Position numbers and translations under genes: made by a program. Below are positions 1 to 9,862 of a stretch of 64,000 nucleotides of DNA, in pieces; positions within the stretch are counted from its first letter, which is position 1, and the number at the start of each line of letters is the position of its first letter. The notes below the pieces were generated by a model. That model saw nothing but the letters and a program-made list of their open reading frames with translations. It had not been told where the DNA came from and ran no database searches. The DNA is from Membranipora membranacea (lineage: Eukaryota > Bryozoa > Gymnolaemata > Cheilostomatida > Membraniporidae): NCBI GenBank assembly GCA_914767715.1, contig OU612071.1:9593493-9657492 (forward strand), written 5' to 3'.

Positions 1-1617
1 GAACTCATAACAGATCACTTCAGAAACATGTTCACGAAAGAAGATATAGATACACTACCCACCTTTACTCCACACGGAATGATACCACCATTCTCAAAAG
101 AAGAGATTAAGAAAGCAGTAAAATCGCTTAAAAACAACAAAAGTGCAGGTGAGGACGAACTGAAGGCAGAACAACTAAAATGCGGACCGGACGTTGTATT
201 TGACAACATAGCAGAGATATTCAACACCATTGCACTGACCGGAGAAACCCCTAAAGAAATCAAGGAAGGACTGCTACTCTTATTGCAAAAACCAGGAAAA
301 GCTAAGGGGCTCCCAAGTCACCTGAGACCCATCATCCTACTATCGATGCTGCGGAAAGTACTGGCGACCTGCATGCTCTGGAGAATACGAGACGTGATAA
401 ACCAAGAGATACCTGTAACCCAGGCGGCATATCGAGTGGGAAGAGGCACCACGGAGCAGCTCTTCAATTTAAAAATGATGGCCGAAAAAGCAGTAAGATC
501 CACTAATTTCGAGAGCCACATCCTGCTTATGGATATGTCCAGAGCCTTTGACACAGTAAATAGGAAAGTACTGCTACAAGACCTACGCAGCATACTTGAT
601 CCGGGAGAACTGCACATGATAAAGATCCTTATAGCAGATGTCACGCTGATTGTAGATGTGGAAGGAAGACGAGGAGAACCGCTCACAACAAATGTTGGTA
701 CACCACAAGGCGATTGCCTTGGTCCCATTCTTTTCACTCTCTACCTCGCAAAAGCCTTATGCTATGAAAAATCTATGTCAAATCAAGATGCAGCTCTCGG
801 ACATGGACTACCATCTGCCCTAGATGATCACCAATACGCATCATACCATGATTCCGGTGTTCTGATAAGCCTCCAGTATGCATACGATATATGCTGGGTG
901 GCGGGAAACTGCAGCCATGCTATTGAGAACATAAAGTCTACTATTCCATCTAGACTCTTGGGGCGTGACCTGCCCATAAGCGTAGCAAAGACTGAAGAGT
1001 ATGTCATCAACAGAGAGAAGAAAGAATGGGAAAAATGTAAATATCTGGGCTCCATCATATTAACAGAGAATGACATAGCTAGACGTAACCAGCTGGCCAC
1101 AGCAGCTTTTAACAGTCTGAGCAAGATACTCACCCACAAGAACATAAGCATGAACATCAGGATGAGACTATTCGATGCACTCATAGGCAGCATATTCCTC
1201 TACAACAGTGAACTGTGGTCCATCACCCAAGAGAGAAACAATGCCATTGACGTGTGCCAAAGAAATATACTGCGGAAGATACTCAAGATACGATGGCCTC
1301 AAAAGATCAGAAACGAGGACCTCTACGCAAGAACAAAACAGAAACCATGGTCGGATACAATCAGAACCAGAAGAATCAGATGGCTGGGGCACCTCCTCAG
1401 GCTTCCTGAAGATGCACCTGCCAGACAAGCTCTAGATGTATACCTCCACCACCCGGCTAAGCATCCTAGAGGAGCAAAGAAAACGTCCTGGGTAGCTACG
1501 GTAAAGAAATACCTTGAAACATACACTAATATGACCTTTGATCAATGTTTAGATCTGGCTCAGGACAGGAAAGTGTGGCGTACAATTGTGGCGAAGACAG
1601 TAGACGATATAACCTGA
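1..1617 (+). CDS. Non-LTR retrotransposon reverse transcriptase, 5'-truncated by the window edge, active site damaged
   Basis: The frame is open from base 1 to a TGA at 1615-1617, so the protein continues upstream of the window. It shows the RT order of a LINE ORF2: NKSAGEDEL near the start, AYRVGRGTTEQLF, MDMSRAFDT, then GTPQGDCLGPILF. The catalytic box that should read YADD reads YAYD (codons at 877-888), so one of the two metal-binding aspartates is a tyrosine. The C-terminal part carries the LINE-type stretch ending in RIRWLGHLLRLPEDAPARQAL. The long uninterrupted frame suggests a fairly young copy, but the substitution should abolish polymerase activity. The clade cannot be assigned by eye. 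Confidence 0.9.
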   Translation, partial: ELITDHFRNMFTKEDIDTLPTFTPHGMIPPFSKEEIKKAVKSLKNNKSAGEDELKAEQLKCGPDVVFDNIAEIFNTIALTGETPKEIKEGLLLLLQKPGKAKGLPSHLRPIILLSMLRKVLATCMLWRIRDVINQEIPVTQAAYRVGRGTTEQLFNLKMMAEKAVRSTNFESHILLMDMSRAFDTVNRKVLLQDLRSILDPGELHMIKILIADVTLIVDVEGRRGEPLTTNVGTPQGDCLGPILFTLYLAKALCYEKSMSNQDAALGHGLPSALDDHQYASYHDSGVLISLQYAYDICWVAGNCSHAIENIKSTIPSRLLGRDLPISVAKTEEYVINREKKEWEKCKYLGSIILTENDIARRNQLATAAFNSLSKILTHKNISMNIRMRLFDALIGSIFLYNSELWSITQERNNAIDVCQRNILRKILKIRWPQKIRNEDLYARTKQKPWSDTIRTRRIRWLGHLLRLPEDAPARQALDVYLHHPAKHPRGAKKTSWVATVKKYLETYTNMTFDQCLDLAQDRKVWRTIVAKTVDDIT

Positions 1618-1669
1618 TACGAGATGTAGCCACGCTACGAACTTCGTCTACAAGTACAAGTAAGTAAGT
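1..1669 (+). mobile_element. LINE 3' portion ending in a short AAGT-type tail
   Basis: The RT frame is followed by about 35 bases of 3' UTR and then a short tandem tract of AAGT/TACA units (about 1650-1669). LINEs without a poly(A) tail often end in such a microsatellite. The 5' part lies outside the window, so length and target duplication cannot be checked. Confidence 0.65.
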
Positions 1670-2293
1670 CTAGTACAACCTCCTCAGTGCCGGCTCCAGC
1701 TGCATGAAGCCACCCCTGTGTGTCGATGAGCATCTCAATCAATGGCATCGATGCCTCAGTGCATTTTGCATTTTGCAAGTTTCGGTGGTTTGACATAATT
1801 GGTGTGTTTACGCTGTTGCGCAGCCAGGGAGGCCGCCAACTCTTCATTGTTTCAGTGCAACAATGTTTGCCCCATCACTCTCATGCTTATACTTTATGCC
1901 AAACCAGTGCAGGGAGTTTTGCTTTCCATCAACTCATCGCTGAAAGTCGCTATCGTCAAGGTACCCGCCCCTTGTGCCATTGTTCACTACTCGAATTCAC
2001 CACATTGAGCATAGTACAACTCATACACAAGTTATATGTTATATGTTATATGTTATGTATTCACTTTAATAACCGATCAATGCCGGAGCAAATAAGATCA
2101 TGTTAATAGAAAAAGGAGCGAAAACTAAAAGTAATTATCTATCTATCATGATGACATTATTCGTATTTCATGAATTACATACAGGCAAAATATAAAAAAT
2201 TGTCTGGTCAGGTAAAAGAAAGAATGTATGACACTTTAACTAGAAAAACCTATAGAAAAGGCTTTTTGATAGTAGGGCTGTGCGGGTTTTTGC
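1670..2293. other. Intergenic stretch without a recognisable gene
   Basis: Only short ORFs without family signatures occur. A small ATATGTT-type repeat lies near 2030-2056. Confidence 0.5.
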
Positions 2294-2602
2294 CTAAATA
2301 TATCTGCTGCTGTGTGCAGAAACTCGGTGAGTGTTTGTGTATTTGTGGAGCAGGTAGTATGGCTCAGTCTTGACTCTATTAACGTAACCACGGCAAATAC
2401 GTTCTAGCACAACATTGATACTATCAAGGCCAGCAACTATTTGTCTGTTTTCGCTGCCATCGATACTAGACAACATGATACGTAGACAGAGCCGCTGATA
2501 CTTTTCAAGTTTCTCCTGATCGTTCAGAGATATATTTGGGTACCATGCAGGTGCGGCATATGTCACTAGAGGTACAATGTGTGACTTGTAGAATGTACAC
2601 AA
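2294..2602 (-). pseudogene. LINE reverse-transcriptase C-terminal fragment
   Basis: The minus-strand frame begins with FYKSHIVPLVTYAAPAWYP and continues with EKLEKYQRLCLRIML. This pattern sits just after the RT thumb in CR1/Jockey-like non-LTR elements (calls to build new strands, then 'trees of ..AAP.W'). No catalytic domain is preserved upstream, so it is a truncated remnant. It is unrelated in frame and orientation to the LINE at the left edge. Confidence 0.65.
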
Positions 2603-3475
2603 ACTGTTTTAGAGAGATGACTTGTTTGCACTACAGCTAGTGGGCTGACTGTGATCTCATGCCTTGCTCTGTCTGCCTTTTATGCGAGGGCCAAGCTTTT
2701 AATCCTATGTTTGTAATACCTTAGATCGAACTCAGACTCACTTTGATTTTTCACCCAGCAGAGATTAAACTACTTTAATTTGGGTATTAAAGGCATAATC
2801 CCGCTTAGCCTTCCGCCCCCAGCAGTTTGCTAATCATCACTTAATCCCCTCAGTCTAATCCTTACAAGGATTATATTAAAAGGAATTAAATGTGAGTGAG
2901 TTAGTGTGTTAAACCCAGTTAGGCGCAGCATCAGAGATTTTTGAGCTTTTCTACGTTCTACAATCGTGGTGAGAAATTTTCAAGTTAGATAGATAATTAA
3001 CATGGGGAGTTTCTCAAAATATCCGATGCTGCACCTGCCTCGTTAAACCCCAGCTTACAAGCAATAGGATTACTTAGCTTTTGTATTCACACAATGCTGT
3101 TTACAAATCCATGCAGATGCACTTTCTGCCTCTTGTACTATGCTTTTTGTGTCTTGTTTGAGTTCTCTGCCTGACAGCCCAACTCTAGTCTGAAATTTGG
3201 TAGCTGATCTAGCCATGAATCCACGGCAGCCAACTTCCACTTCGACCACTGGTGGGAGACCGAACCTTCAATGGTGCCCATGATTGTTATTTTGTACTCA
3301 TTTCATTTGTCAGAGCAGAGCATTTGAATTCAATGGGACCAAAAACGTTACAATATCATTCGGGCCTATCATTACACTCACGGATGTATTACCACTAGCA
3401 GGTTTGAGTAGTTATTGAATCAAACTTGAATACATAATCAAAAAGTAATCGTTGTTAAAATCTATTGTTATTAAG
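2603..3475. other. Intergenic stretch without a recognisable gene
   Basis: No coding pattern, RNA gene or clear repeat was recognised here; base composition is AT-rich. Confidence 0.4.
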
Positions 3476-3668
3476 TTTTCCACTGAAAGACCCTGAACTA
3501 ACCAAAAGATGGGTGGTTGCGACAACGAGGGAGGGCTTCAATCCTGGGAAGTCGGCAAAGTTGTGCTGCGAACATTTTAAAGATAGTGATTACGCCGGAG
3601 TGCCAAGACAGTCATATCTAAAACCTGATGCCGTTCCTTCTGTGTTCACTTTTCCAGCACATCTTAAG
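3476..3668 (+). CDS. THAP zinc-finger domain exon (partial gene)
   Basis: The exon encodes the C-terminal two thirds of a THAP DNA-binding domain. It has FPLKDPELTKRW with the conserved Trp, then KLCCEHF, which supplies the C-x2-H pair of the C2CH zinc site, and ends with AVPSVF, the family's AVPTIF-type signature. An AG at 3474-3475 can serve as acceptor and a GTATGA donor follows at 3669. The first zinc-binding cysteines would be in an upstream exon that I did not find. THAP domains occur in host regulators and in P-element/THAP9-like transposases; without further exons these cannot be told apart. Confidence 0.6.
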
Positions 3669-4216
3669 GTATGATGAATATGACATGAAGCTCATAGCTT
3701 TGGCCTTGCCGTGCGGCTGATTTGGGGTTTGGCGGACTAGGGCAGCTTCTGTTGTAAGTTTTGTGACAGGGGGTGGGCTTTCATTTTCCACTTCTTATTT
3801 ATTCAATCTGGGCCTGTTGCGTTGTTTGACCAAAATTGACCGAGTCCAACTGAGATTTTATCACCAGTTGATCCTCTTCCAATTTCAGCAGCGCTCCCTT
3901 CCAGCATGGAGCGTAGTTGTCAGAGAGAAGCTTGGTTGGCCATGGTACATGGGGCTTTGTACCAGTTACTTGGATAGGGATTATCAATAAGTGGCTCACC
4001 CTGAAGGGCAACGAGTCTGTTGACGGCCTTGTCGACCCTTGCGCACTGCTGGCGCCCTCCCCCACCTTTAACATAGTTGCCATGTACCCTGTTTTGCCAG
4101 ACTGCGCGTTTCCCCAGCAGATCCCACTGCTGCCACCATTGTAGAGGATTTTGAGGGGGTTTACCCTAAGGCGGCTATACCCGCCACTGCAACCACGCCC
4201 ATTGCCTATTTATACT
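3669..4216. other. Stretch downstream of the THAP exon, no gene recognised
   Basis: Open frames exist on both strands at about 3799-4083, but none shows a family motif. No further THAP-gene exon could be placed. Confidence 0.35.
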
Positions 4217-4500
4217 GAGTACGCCGACTCTCTAAAACGAGTACGCCAACTCTATCTGCCTGGAAATATACCGAGTACGACGACTCTTACTGGGGGGGGG
4301 TGGTAACGAGTACGACGACTCTAACTGAGGGGGGGGGGGGGGGTAACGAGTACGACGACTCTATCTGAGGGGGGTAACGAGTACGACGACTCTATCTGAG
4401 GGGGAGTAACGAGTACGACGACTCTATCTGAAGGGGGGGGGGGGAAACGAGTACGACGACTCTACCTGAGGGGGGTAAGGAGTACGACGACTCTATCTGG
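4217..4500 (+). repeat. G-run minisatellite, about nine units of GAGTACGACGACTCT plus a G tract
   Basis: Units start at about 4217, 4239, 4273, 4308, 4349, 4379 and onward, spaced 22-40 bases. Each has a GAGTACGACGACTCT-like core followed by CTGA and a variable G run of roughly 3 to 14 bases. Spacing varies mainly through the length of the G run. Four or more successive G runs give strong G-quadruplex potential on the plus strand. Confidence 0.85.
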
Positions 4501-4534
4501 CCTGGGGATATAATTGACCTGACTTTGGGACTGG

Positions 4535-4832
4535 CTTTCGGGGGGGGGGGGGGGATATGTGGACAAAGATAGGATTATTTATCTGGCAAGAATAACTGGG
4601 GAGGGAAGGGATATGGAAAACTATTAACATATTTATTGGGCAATATAAATTCGGGGAGGAAGGGATATAGATAATATGATTACTACTTATTTGTCGGGCG
4701 AGACAAAAGGAAGCAAATGGGCCAGGGGAAGAGGGTTGGACAATATAATCAATGGGAGGGAAGGGGAATAGATAAATAAATAACCAAATGGGGGGGAAGG
4801 GAATGGCTCTGGGTTTACAACTATCTTTGCGA
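4535..4832 (+). repeat. Degenerate G-rich repeat (GGGAGGGAAGGGATAT-type units)
   Basis: A long G run at about 4540-4554 is followed by several spaced copies of a GGGAGGGAAGGG motif and ATAGATAA-type spacers (near 4590, 4655, 4755 and 4790). It extends the purine/G-rich tract of the preceding minisatellite. Confidence 0.55.
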
Positions 4833-4838
4833 GATTGC

Positions 4839-4901
4839 TTGACTGGGCTGGACTGGAACTGGACTGGATTGAACTGAACTGGACTGGAACTGGACTGGCA
4901 A
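4839..4901 (+). repeat. ACTGG microsatellite-like tract
   Basis: An imperfect array of GGACT/ACTGG pentamers. It makes a low-complexity frame rich in Leu, Asp and Trp that should not be taken as a protein. Confidence 0.75.
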
Positions 4902-5822
4902 TCAGGTCAATGGATGCGGTGGTGCAATGGGGGTTTTCACTTGGCCTCTACCTACTACCCAAGGGAGCCTACAGTCTAACAACAGAGTACAAACAAGGCA
5001 ACATTATGTCAAGGCAGGGAGGTCTGCTAGCAGGCAGAACTCATGAAACTTACTTCAATAGGTTGTGTTCAGTAAGGCACTTTATTTGTTGCTGACTGGT
5101 TTAAAAATAAAAGGTCTTTTTGCTTCAGCTGCCACATACTAACTGACTAGACTCTTCTGATGTTCAGTTATAAAAAGCATTATGTAATAAGATACTGGCT
5201 GATGCAACAGCAGGAAACAGGGAACATTCTGGATGGGTGTGTAAGAGTTAAAATCAGTAATTAAAGGCATTATTATAATACTGGCTGATGAAATATTTTA
5301 GATGGATTGTTATAGTTAAATTCAGTTATTAAAAGCATATTATTATTAAAATTAGAAAAGTTATAAAAATGATGAAAGGGGAAGACAACTCATAATTCAT
5401 GAATTTATATTTGAATGTTCAGCTGTGGTGGAAAATCCACCACAGTTAAGTTGTCTGACCAGTACCAGACAGAACATAACTCTAGTGGAATATTCCAGTG
5501 TATGAAAATGGCCAATGCTCTGATTGGATGAAATCTAGTCTATTTTGGCCCTTGAGTTATTAGAATCCATCTGGATGAAAATTGACCATGAACTTGGGAT
5601 GTTTTCATTACGGTGGCCATTTTCTTATCTTGCCATTATAATGGTGGCCATTTTCATTCCTTGGCCATTTTCATATAGAATCGTTTTGGTTGTTCTAAAT
5701 TAATTAATTGGAACAAAATACATTTAAGTTTAAAAATTAACAAGAGTTCACAACTTGAGTTTCATTGTGCACTTTAGTATAGTGAAGGTTTTCAAAATAG
5801 TATTCAGACAGATAGATTGAAT
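4902..5822. other. Non-coding stretch with small inverted and repeated motifs
   Basis: A short hairpin (TGTGGTGGAAAATCCACCACA) occurs near 5424-5444, and a GGCCATTTTC motif is repeated near 5610-5670. No gene was recognised. Confidence 0.4.
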
Positions 5823-6800
5823 ATGTCTGATGACAGTTGTAATAATGAGGCTTGGCAAACAGAAGTTTCAGTCAGGCAGCGGGCAAGTGATTTATGTGAT
5901 AAAATCACAAACAGCAGTTTGTCTATCTTTGATTTCCAGAGCACGTTTGATAATTTTGGCTTCACTGTTGATAAAATTGTAGTGCGAGCATGCATTAGGG
6001 CCCTCGACTTCGAGTTAGCCAAGATATTGGCCCAAGCATCTGACCTTGAGGATTTGTGCTCCACTCATGGCCTTAATCTGCACGAAAACCTTCTCCCCAT
6101 GGTACTGAATATTGAGGAGAAAGCAAATTCCCTGAGAGAAAATTTTGTGGAGCTCCTAGAAGAGGAGAGGGCATTTGAGGATGCACAAGCCTTGGCTATG
6201 GAACGTTCTGATCAGTTCCAACCAAAATGGGAGGCAAGGAAAAGACAAAAAGTATCTACATGTATTATCCCTGTCGCTTCCCCCTCTCCACCTCAGACAC
6301 CGCCATTCGCCATAACAAATGAGCTTATCCCTGAAATTAATACAAAGGAGATAATCGTGGACACACCAACCAGTAAATCTCTGGAAACTGTAGAAGATAT
6401 AGCCTATCCGTTCCCTCCCCCCTAGATGGTAGTCTTTTGCTCCCGAATCACTACTAGACCGAGATGAATTGGGAAAGATATCAAAATATGTCCAAAGTCA
6501 ACTGACATCAGAGCAATGAATAATACTGTCAAATTCAGTCTCACAATCCCAGTTTCCATTAAAGATGATGTGGAGGTAGATGTAGCAAGTGTACAGGTCA
6601 TAGACTCAATTCCTATTAACCCATCTCATTTGGAAAAACAAAACGATGATAAAACTGTGAATTCTTTGAATCAAATGTTTGATCTCTCAACTGAACGAGT
6701 TGTGTTGGCCATAGAAGCCATGTCACTCAAACCTGCAACTCAAGGCCCTCAAGTTAAACCATGGCCGACACCTAAGCCGATTGCTAAAAGGGAGGGGTGT
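5823..6800 (+). pseudogene. Frame-broken unknown coding region, possibly a retroelement ORF1 or a decayed host gene
   Basis: From an ATG at 5823 an acidic, helix-rich frame of about 200 residues runs to a TAG at 6423-6425 next to a C run. Protein-like sequence goes on in another frame (about 6448-6518, with RDELGKISKYVQSQL) and then in the original frame again from 6516 to about 6800. This alternation suggests small insertions or deletions in one ancestral coding region rather than separate genes. A helical segment with ENFVELLEEERAFEDAQ precedes a Pro/Ser-rich stretch. No family was recognised. Unseen introns are the main alternative. Confidence 0.4.
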
Positions 6801-6935
6801 AGAAGTGAGCTCAACAGATACGGCCTCTTTTTTACCTTCATGTATTTTCTCATATATGCATACATGTATAGCGGTACACTGCACTTAGGATCACTTGATG
6901 GAGGAACTGTGACTTCCACGCCATTACCAGTGTAG

Positions 6936-7896
6936 CGGCAGCCATGGTTAAGTTGTTGAGATAATTTATTGAGCCATAAGTCTGGACTGATGCCATAAAT
7001 GACACCGTGAAAACTACAAAGTTTGAACAACAAGTTGGTAAAAATATGTTTCCAAAAGTAAAAAGTTAGCAGGTATAACATCAAATACAGTCATGAATTT
7101 GACATTGTTTTACTTCAAAGGTATTAACATTATGGATTCACAGAAATTGTAAAGTTATTAATTACCTGATTGGCTCTATAAAACGGTTGTGCTAAATTGG
7201 TGGAACATGACATGACCTTCCATGGCTAGGCCAGACATAGAACAAATCTCTATGATCAAAACACAAGTATTTATAGTCAGTTAAAATTGTACAAAAACAT
7301 CTGAATGATTCATATAGCTTTATAGCTATATCAGCATGGAATTTATGTTCATTGTATTATGTAATATAATATTTATTGCAAATGAATATTTGTGTTTGAT
7401 TAATCGGACTGTAATTTGGAGTTGTTCACTCCTTGGCTCAAATCCCAAATAATAAAATATCCTCCAATTTTCTGTTTTAGAATCCGCGATATGTATGGTT
7501 CAGATAGTGCAAATGCAATGGTAGCAGATCTGGACTTATAATTGCTGATAATTCGGTTATTAGAGAGAGACTTCAAAAACACAACTGAAATGTTGATCAA
7601 CAATACCTCAGCGGTATGTAGAGCTACTATCGTACAATGTGCGCTAGCCTCAACTACTGAGCACTGGTTTAGTTTTGTGTTGGCCGCAATTCTCGGTGGA
7701 ATTGCACAAGGATTTATTTTCAACAATAATAACAAACTATAAATATGGTTCTAATCGTCAGGCAATAAATCAATCACTGTTTTGACAATAACTTGGCATT
7801 TATCATTTAGTCATAAAAATACATAAACATTCAAAATCTTTATAATAAGATCTTACCCTTGGTGCAAATGCCCTTGAATTCTGTGTGATATCTGTC
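6936..7896. other. AT-rich stretch without a recognisable gene
   Basis: Short open frames at 7400-7742 overlap on both strands without family features. Confidence 0.35.
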
Positions 7897-8395
7897 GCCT
7901 TGCTGTAACTAGCGGTATCTGTAACTCTGTGTCTTAGCTCTTTTGGCTGAATTGTGTCTAATTGATTTTAGACAATTTTCCTCGCTTGTGAATTGCGGTA
8001 TCTGTATCTCTGTGTATGTCTAAACTATCTTAGACTTGGTTCCTCGCTGAAATGCGGTATGTGTAACTCTCTTTATTTTGTCAAAAGCTCTGTTGGCTGA
8101 ATGTGTCTAAATGTTTTTTAGACAAGTTTCCTCGCTTGTAGAATAGCGGTATCTGTATCTTTGTGTATATCAAAGCTCTGTTGGCTGAATGTGTCTAAAT
8201 GATTTTAGACAATTTTCCGCGCTGTGAATGTGCCTCCTTGGGCTGACTAAATCAGATAGTTATCTGATTAAATATGTTTTGCTGTACGTCGTGAACCCGC
8301 CTCTTAGCGCTGACTGAATCAGATAATTCTCTGATTATATGTATACTCTTATATGTCGTCAACCCGCCTCCTGGTGCTGACTGATTTTTACAAAT
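7897..8395. repeat. Hairpin-bearing tandem repeat array
   Basis: A GCGGTATCTGTA-like motif recurs at about 7911, 7995, 8054 and 8146. Between recurrences lies a short inverted motif of the form TCTAAATGATTTTAGA, followed by TTTCCTCGCT. A second repeat type at about 8225-8390 carries AATCAGATAGTTATCTGATT-like hairpins beside a GTCGTSAACCCGCCTC motif. Unit lengths vary from about 60 to 95 bases. Confidence 0.7.
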
Positions 8396-9074
8396 GTCAA
8401 TCAGGCTTTTATAGTGCTGGTTTGCTGTCCTGTTATTGTTCAACGTTTGCATTTACAGGTGTAAAGGTGTTAACCTTGTTATTGCTTTTTGCCTTAATTT
8501 TGTCATTAATCCCTTTTGATTTGATTTGTTTTGTCAGTTTTGATGTATCTAGCTGTCAAAACATCGTTAGTCTGTCCTTTGCTTGACCTTCGCTCGTTCT
8601 TGTTTTGGTTATTTTTAGATAATTTATGCACCTGTTTATCCATGGTGTTTGTTGGTTTTCTGATTTTGCAATCTTTCCAGGTTTCTTGTGGCCGTGTAAT
8701 AACTCAAAGATATGTTGCAACGTGCACCTATTTCTATGGTGTAATCTGTTTGGTTTTCCAACATCGTAATTCTGGTCAGGTTGTCACACGTGCCCATATG
8801 TCTCATGACTTTGAAATAATGGTTAGCTATATTTCAATACTAATTTGGTGTATCACTCACTCTATTTAGTCCTATATTCCAATCACCATGTAGTAAGCGC
8901 CTAACTAATTCAATTTGAAACTAAAACTACCCGTCACCATGCCCTGAATGCCTAAGTATCTATCTGTTTGGCCTCAGGTTTTCTGGCACTTATAGCACCG
9001 GACAGAGTTGGAGTTAGCCTGATTAAGCTTATCAGGCGATCCAAATACTTGACCTCCATAGCTCATTTGAGCCC
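8396..9074. other. T-rich stretch, no gene recognised
   Basis: Hydrophobic plus-strand frames at 8353-8586 and 8531-8869 come from T-rich DNA and have no credible start context, domain or splice pattern. Confidence 0.35.
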
Positions 9075-9512
9075 TCAAAGGATCTTGGGAGGATTTCCCT
9101 TGGTATCCACCCCATTGGTAGTTACCACCCTGGTATCCACTACCTTCTGTCTATCACCTTGGTAGCTATTTCGGTTCCCCTGGTAAACTCCCCTGTTTCC
9201 TCTTTCCCTCCCCCTGTAGCACCTATTCTGATTATTTGGTTGCCTCGGCTGTGGTGCATTGGCCCTTGCCTGGGCCTGAGCTTGGCTAGCCACCAAGAAT
9301 TTTAGAGCAGCTACCTCCTTCTTCAAGGAGTCCATCGAGCCGCCCTGACCATGACCAACAGCCGCAACCAGCTTAGTGCTGGCCCGCCTATCGTTAGCCA
9401 TTTTATGGTCAACGTCTTCGATTTTGGCTGCTTCCTTCCTGGCGGAGTTGAGTTCACGGAATAGAGAATGATAGCAGTATAAACAACAGCTCGCGCTTTC
9501 CCTTTTTTTCAT
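9075..9512 (-). CDS. Hypothetical protein with Arg/Gly/Asn-rich tail, possibly gag-like
   Basis: A 145-codon open frame. The middle part is helix-forming with heptad character (SMDSLKKEVAALKFLVASQ), followed by an Ala/Gln-rich linker and a basic RGRERGNRGVYQGNRNSYQ segment. This is the layout of many retroelement Gag C-termini, and the segment around CYRGRERGN could be a decayed zinc knuckle, but no intact CCHC box is present. It could equally be an exon of an RNA-binding host protein. Confidence 0.35.
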   Translation of the reverse strand: MKKRESASCCLYCYHSLFRELNSARKEAAKIEDVDHKMANDRRASTKLVAAVGHGQGGSMDSLKKEVAALKFLVASQAQAQARANAPQPRQPNNQNRCYRGRERGNRGVYQGNRNSYQGDRQKVVDTRVVTTNGVDTKGNPPKIL

Positions 9513-9862
9513 CCCTTTTTAAACAAACCAATGTGGATGGATATAACTAAAATTAAAACCTGATAATCCTTCTCAGAATCGGCTAAAGAAAGTGTGCTGG
9601 TTGCATTTCTAATTGCTTTTTATACACCCTAAGATGTTTTAAAGAGTGGATACCTCAAGATTGTTGCTTCCCCCTTCAATTTTCTCTCAACATCGGCTGT
9701 GCTCCTACTGCAACCTATATACATCCTATTTACATGCGAGTAAGATAACAAGTTGACTTACAGCTGTTCACTCTCACCATAGTTAGATGATATTAGCTGT
9801 ATTTGTAACTGACCTGCACATCATCTCAAGTCTGATATTGTTCTCGTCTGACTAGGCCTCTC

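Noticed and set aside
4839-5095. 86-residue Trp/Leu-rich protein
   Set aside because: Its N-terminal half is a translated ACTGG microsatellite.
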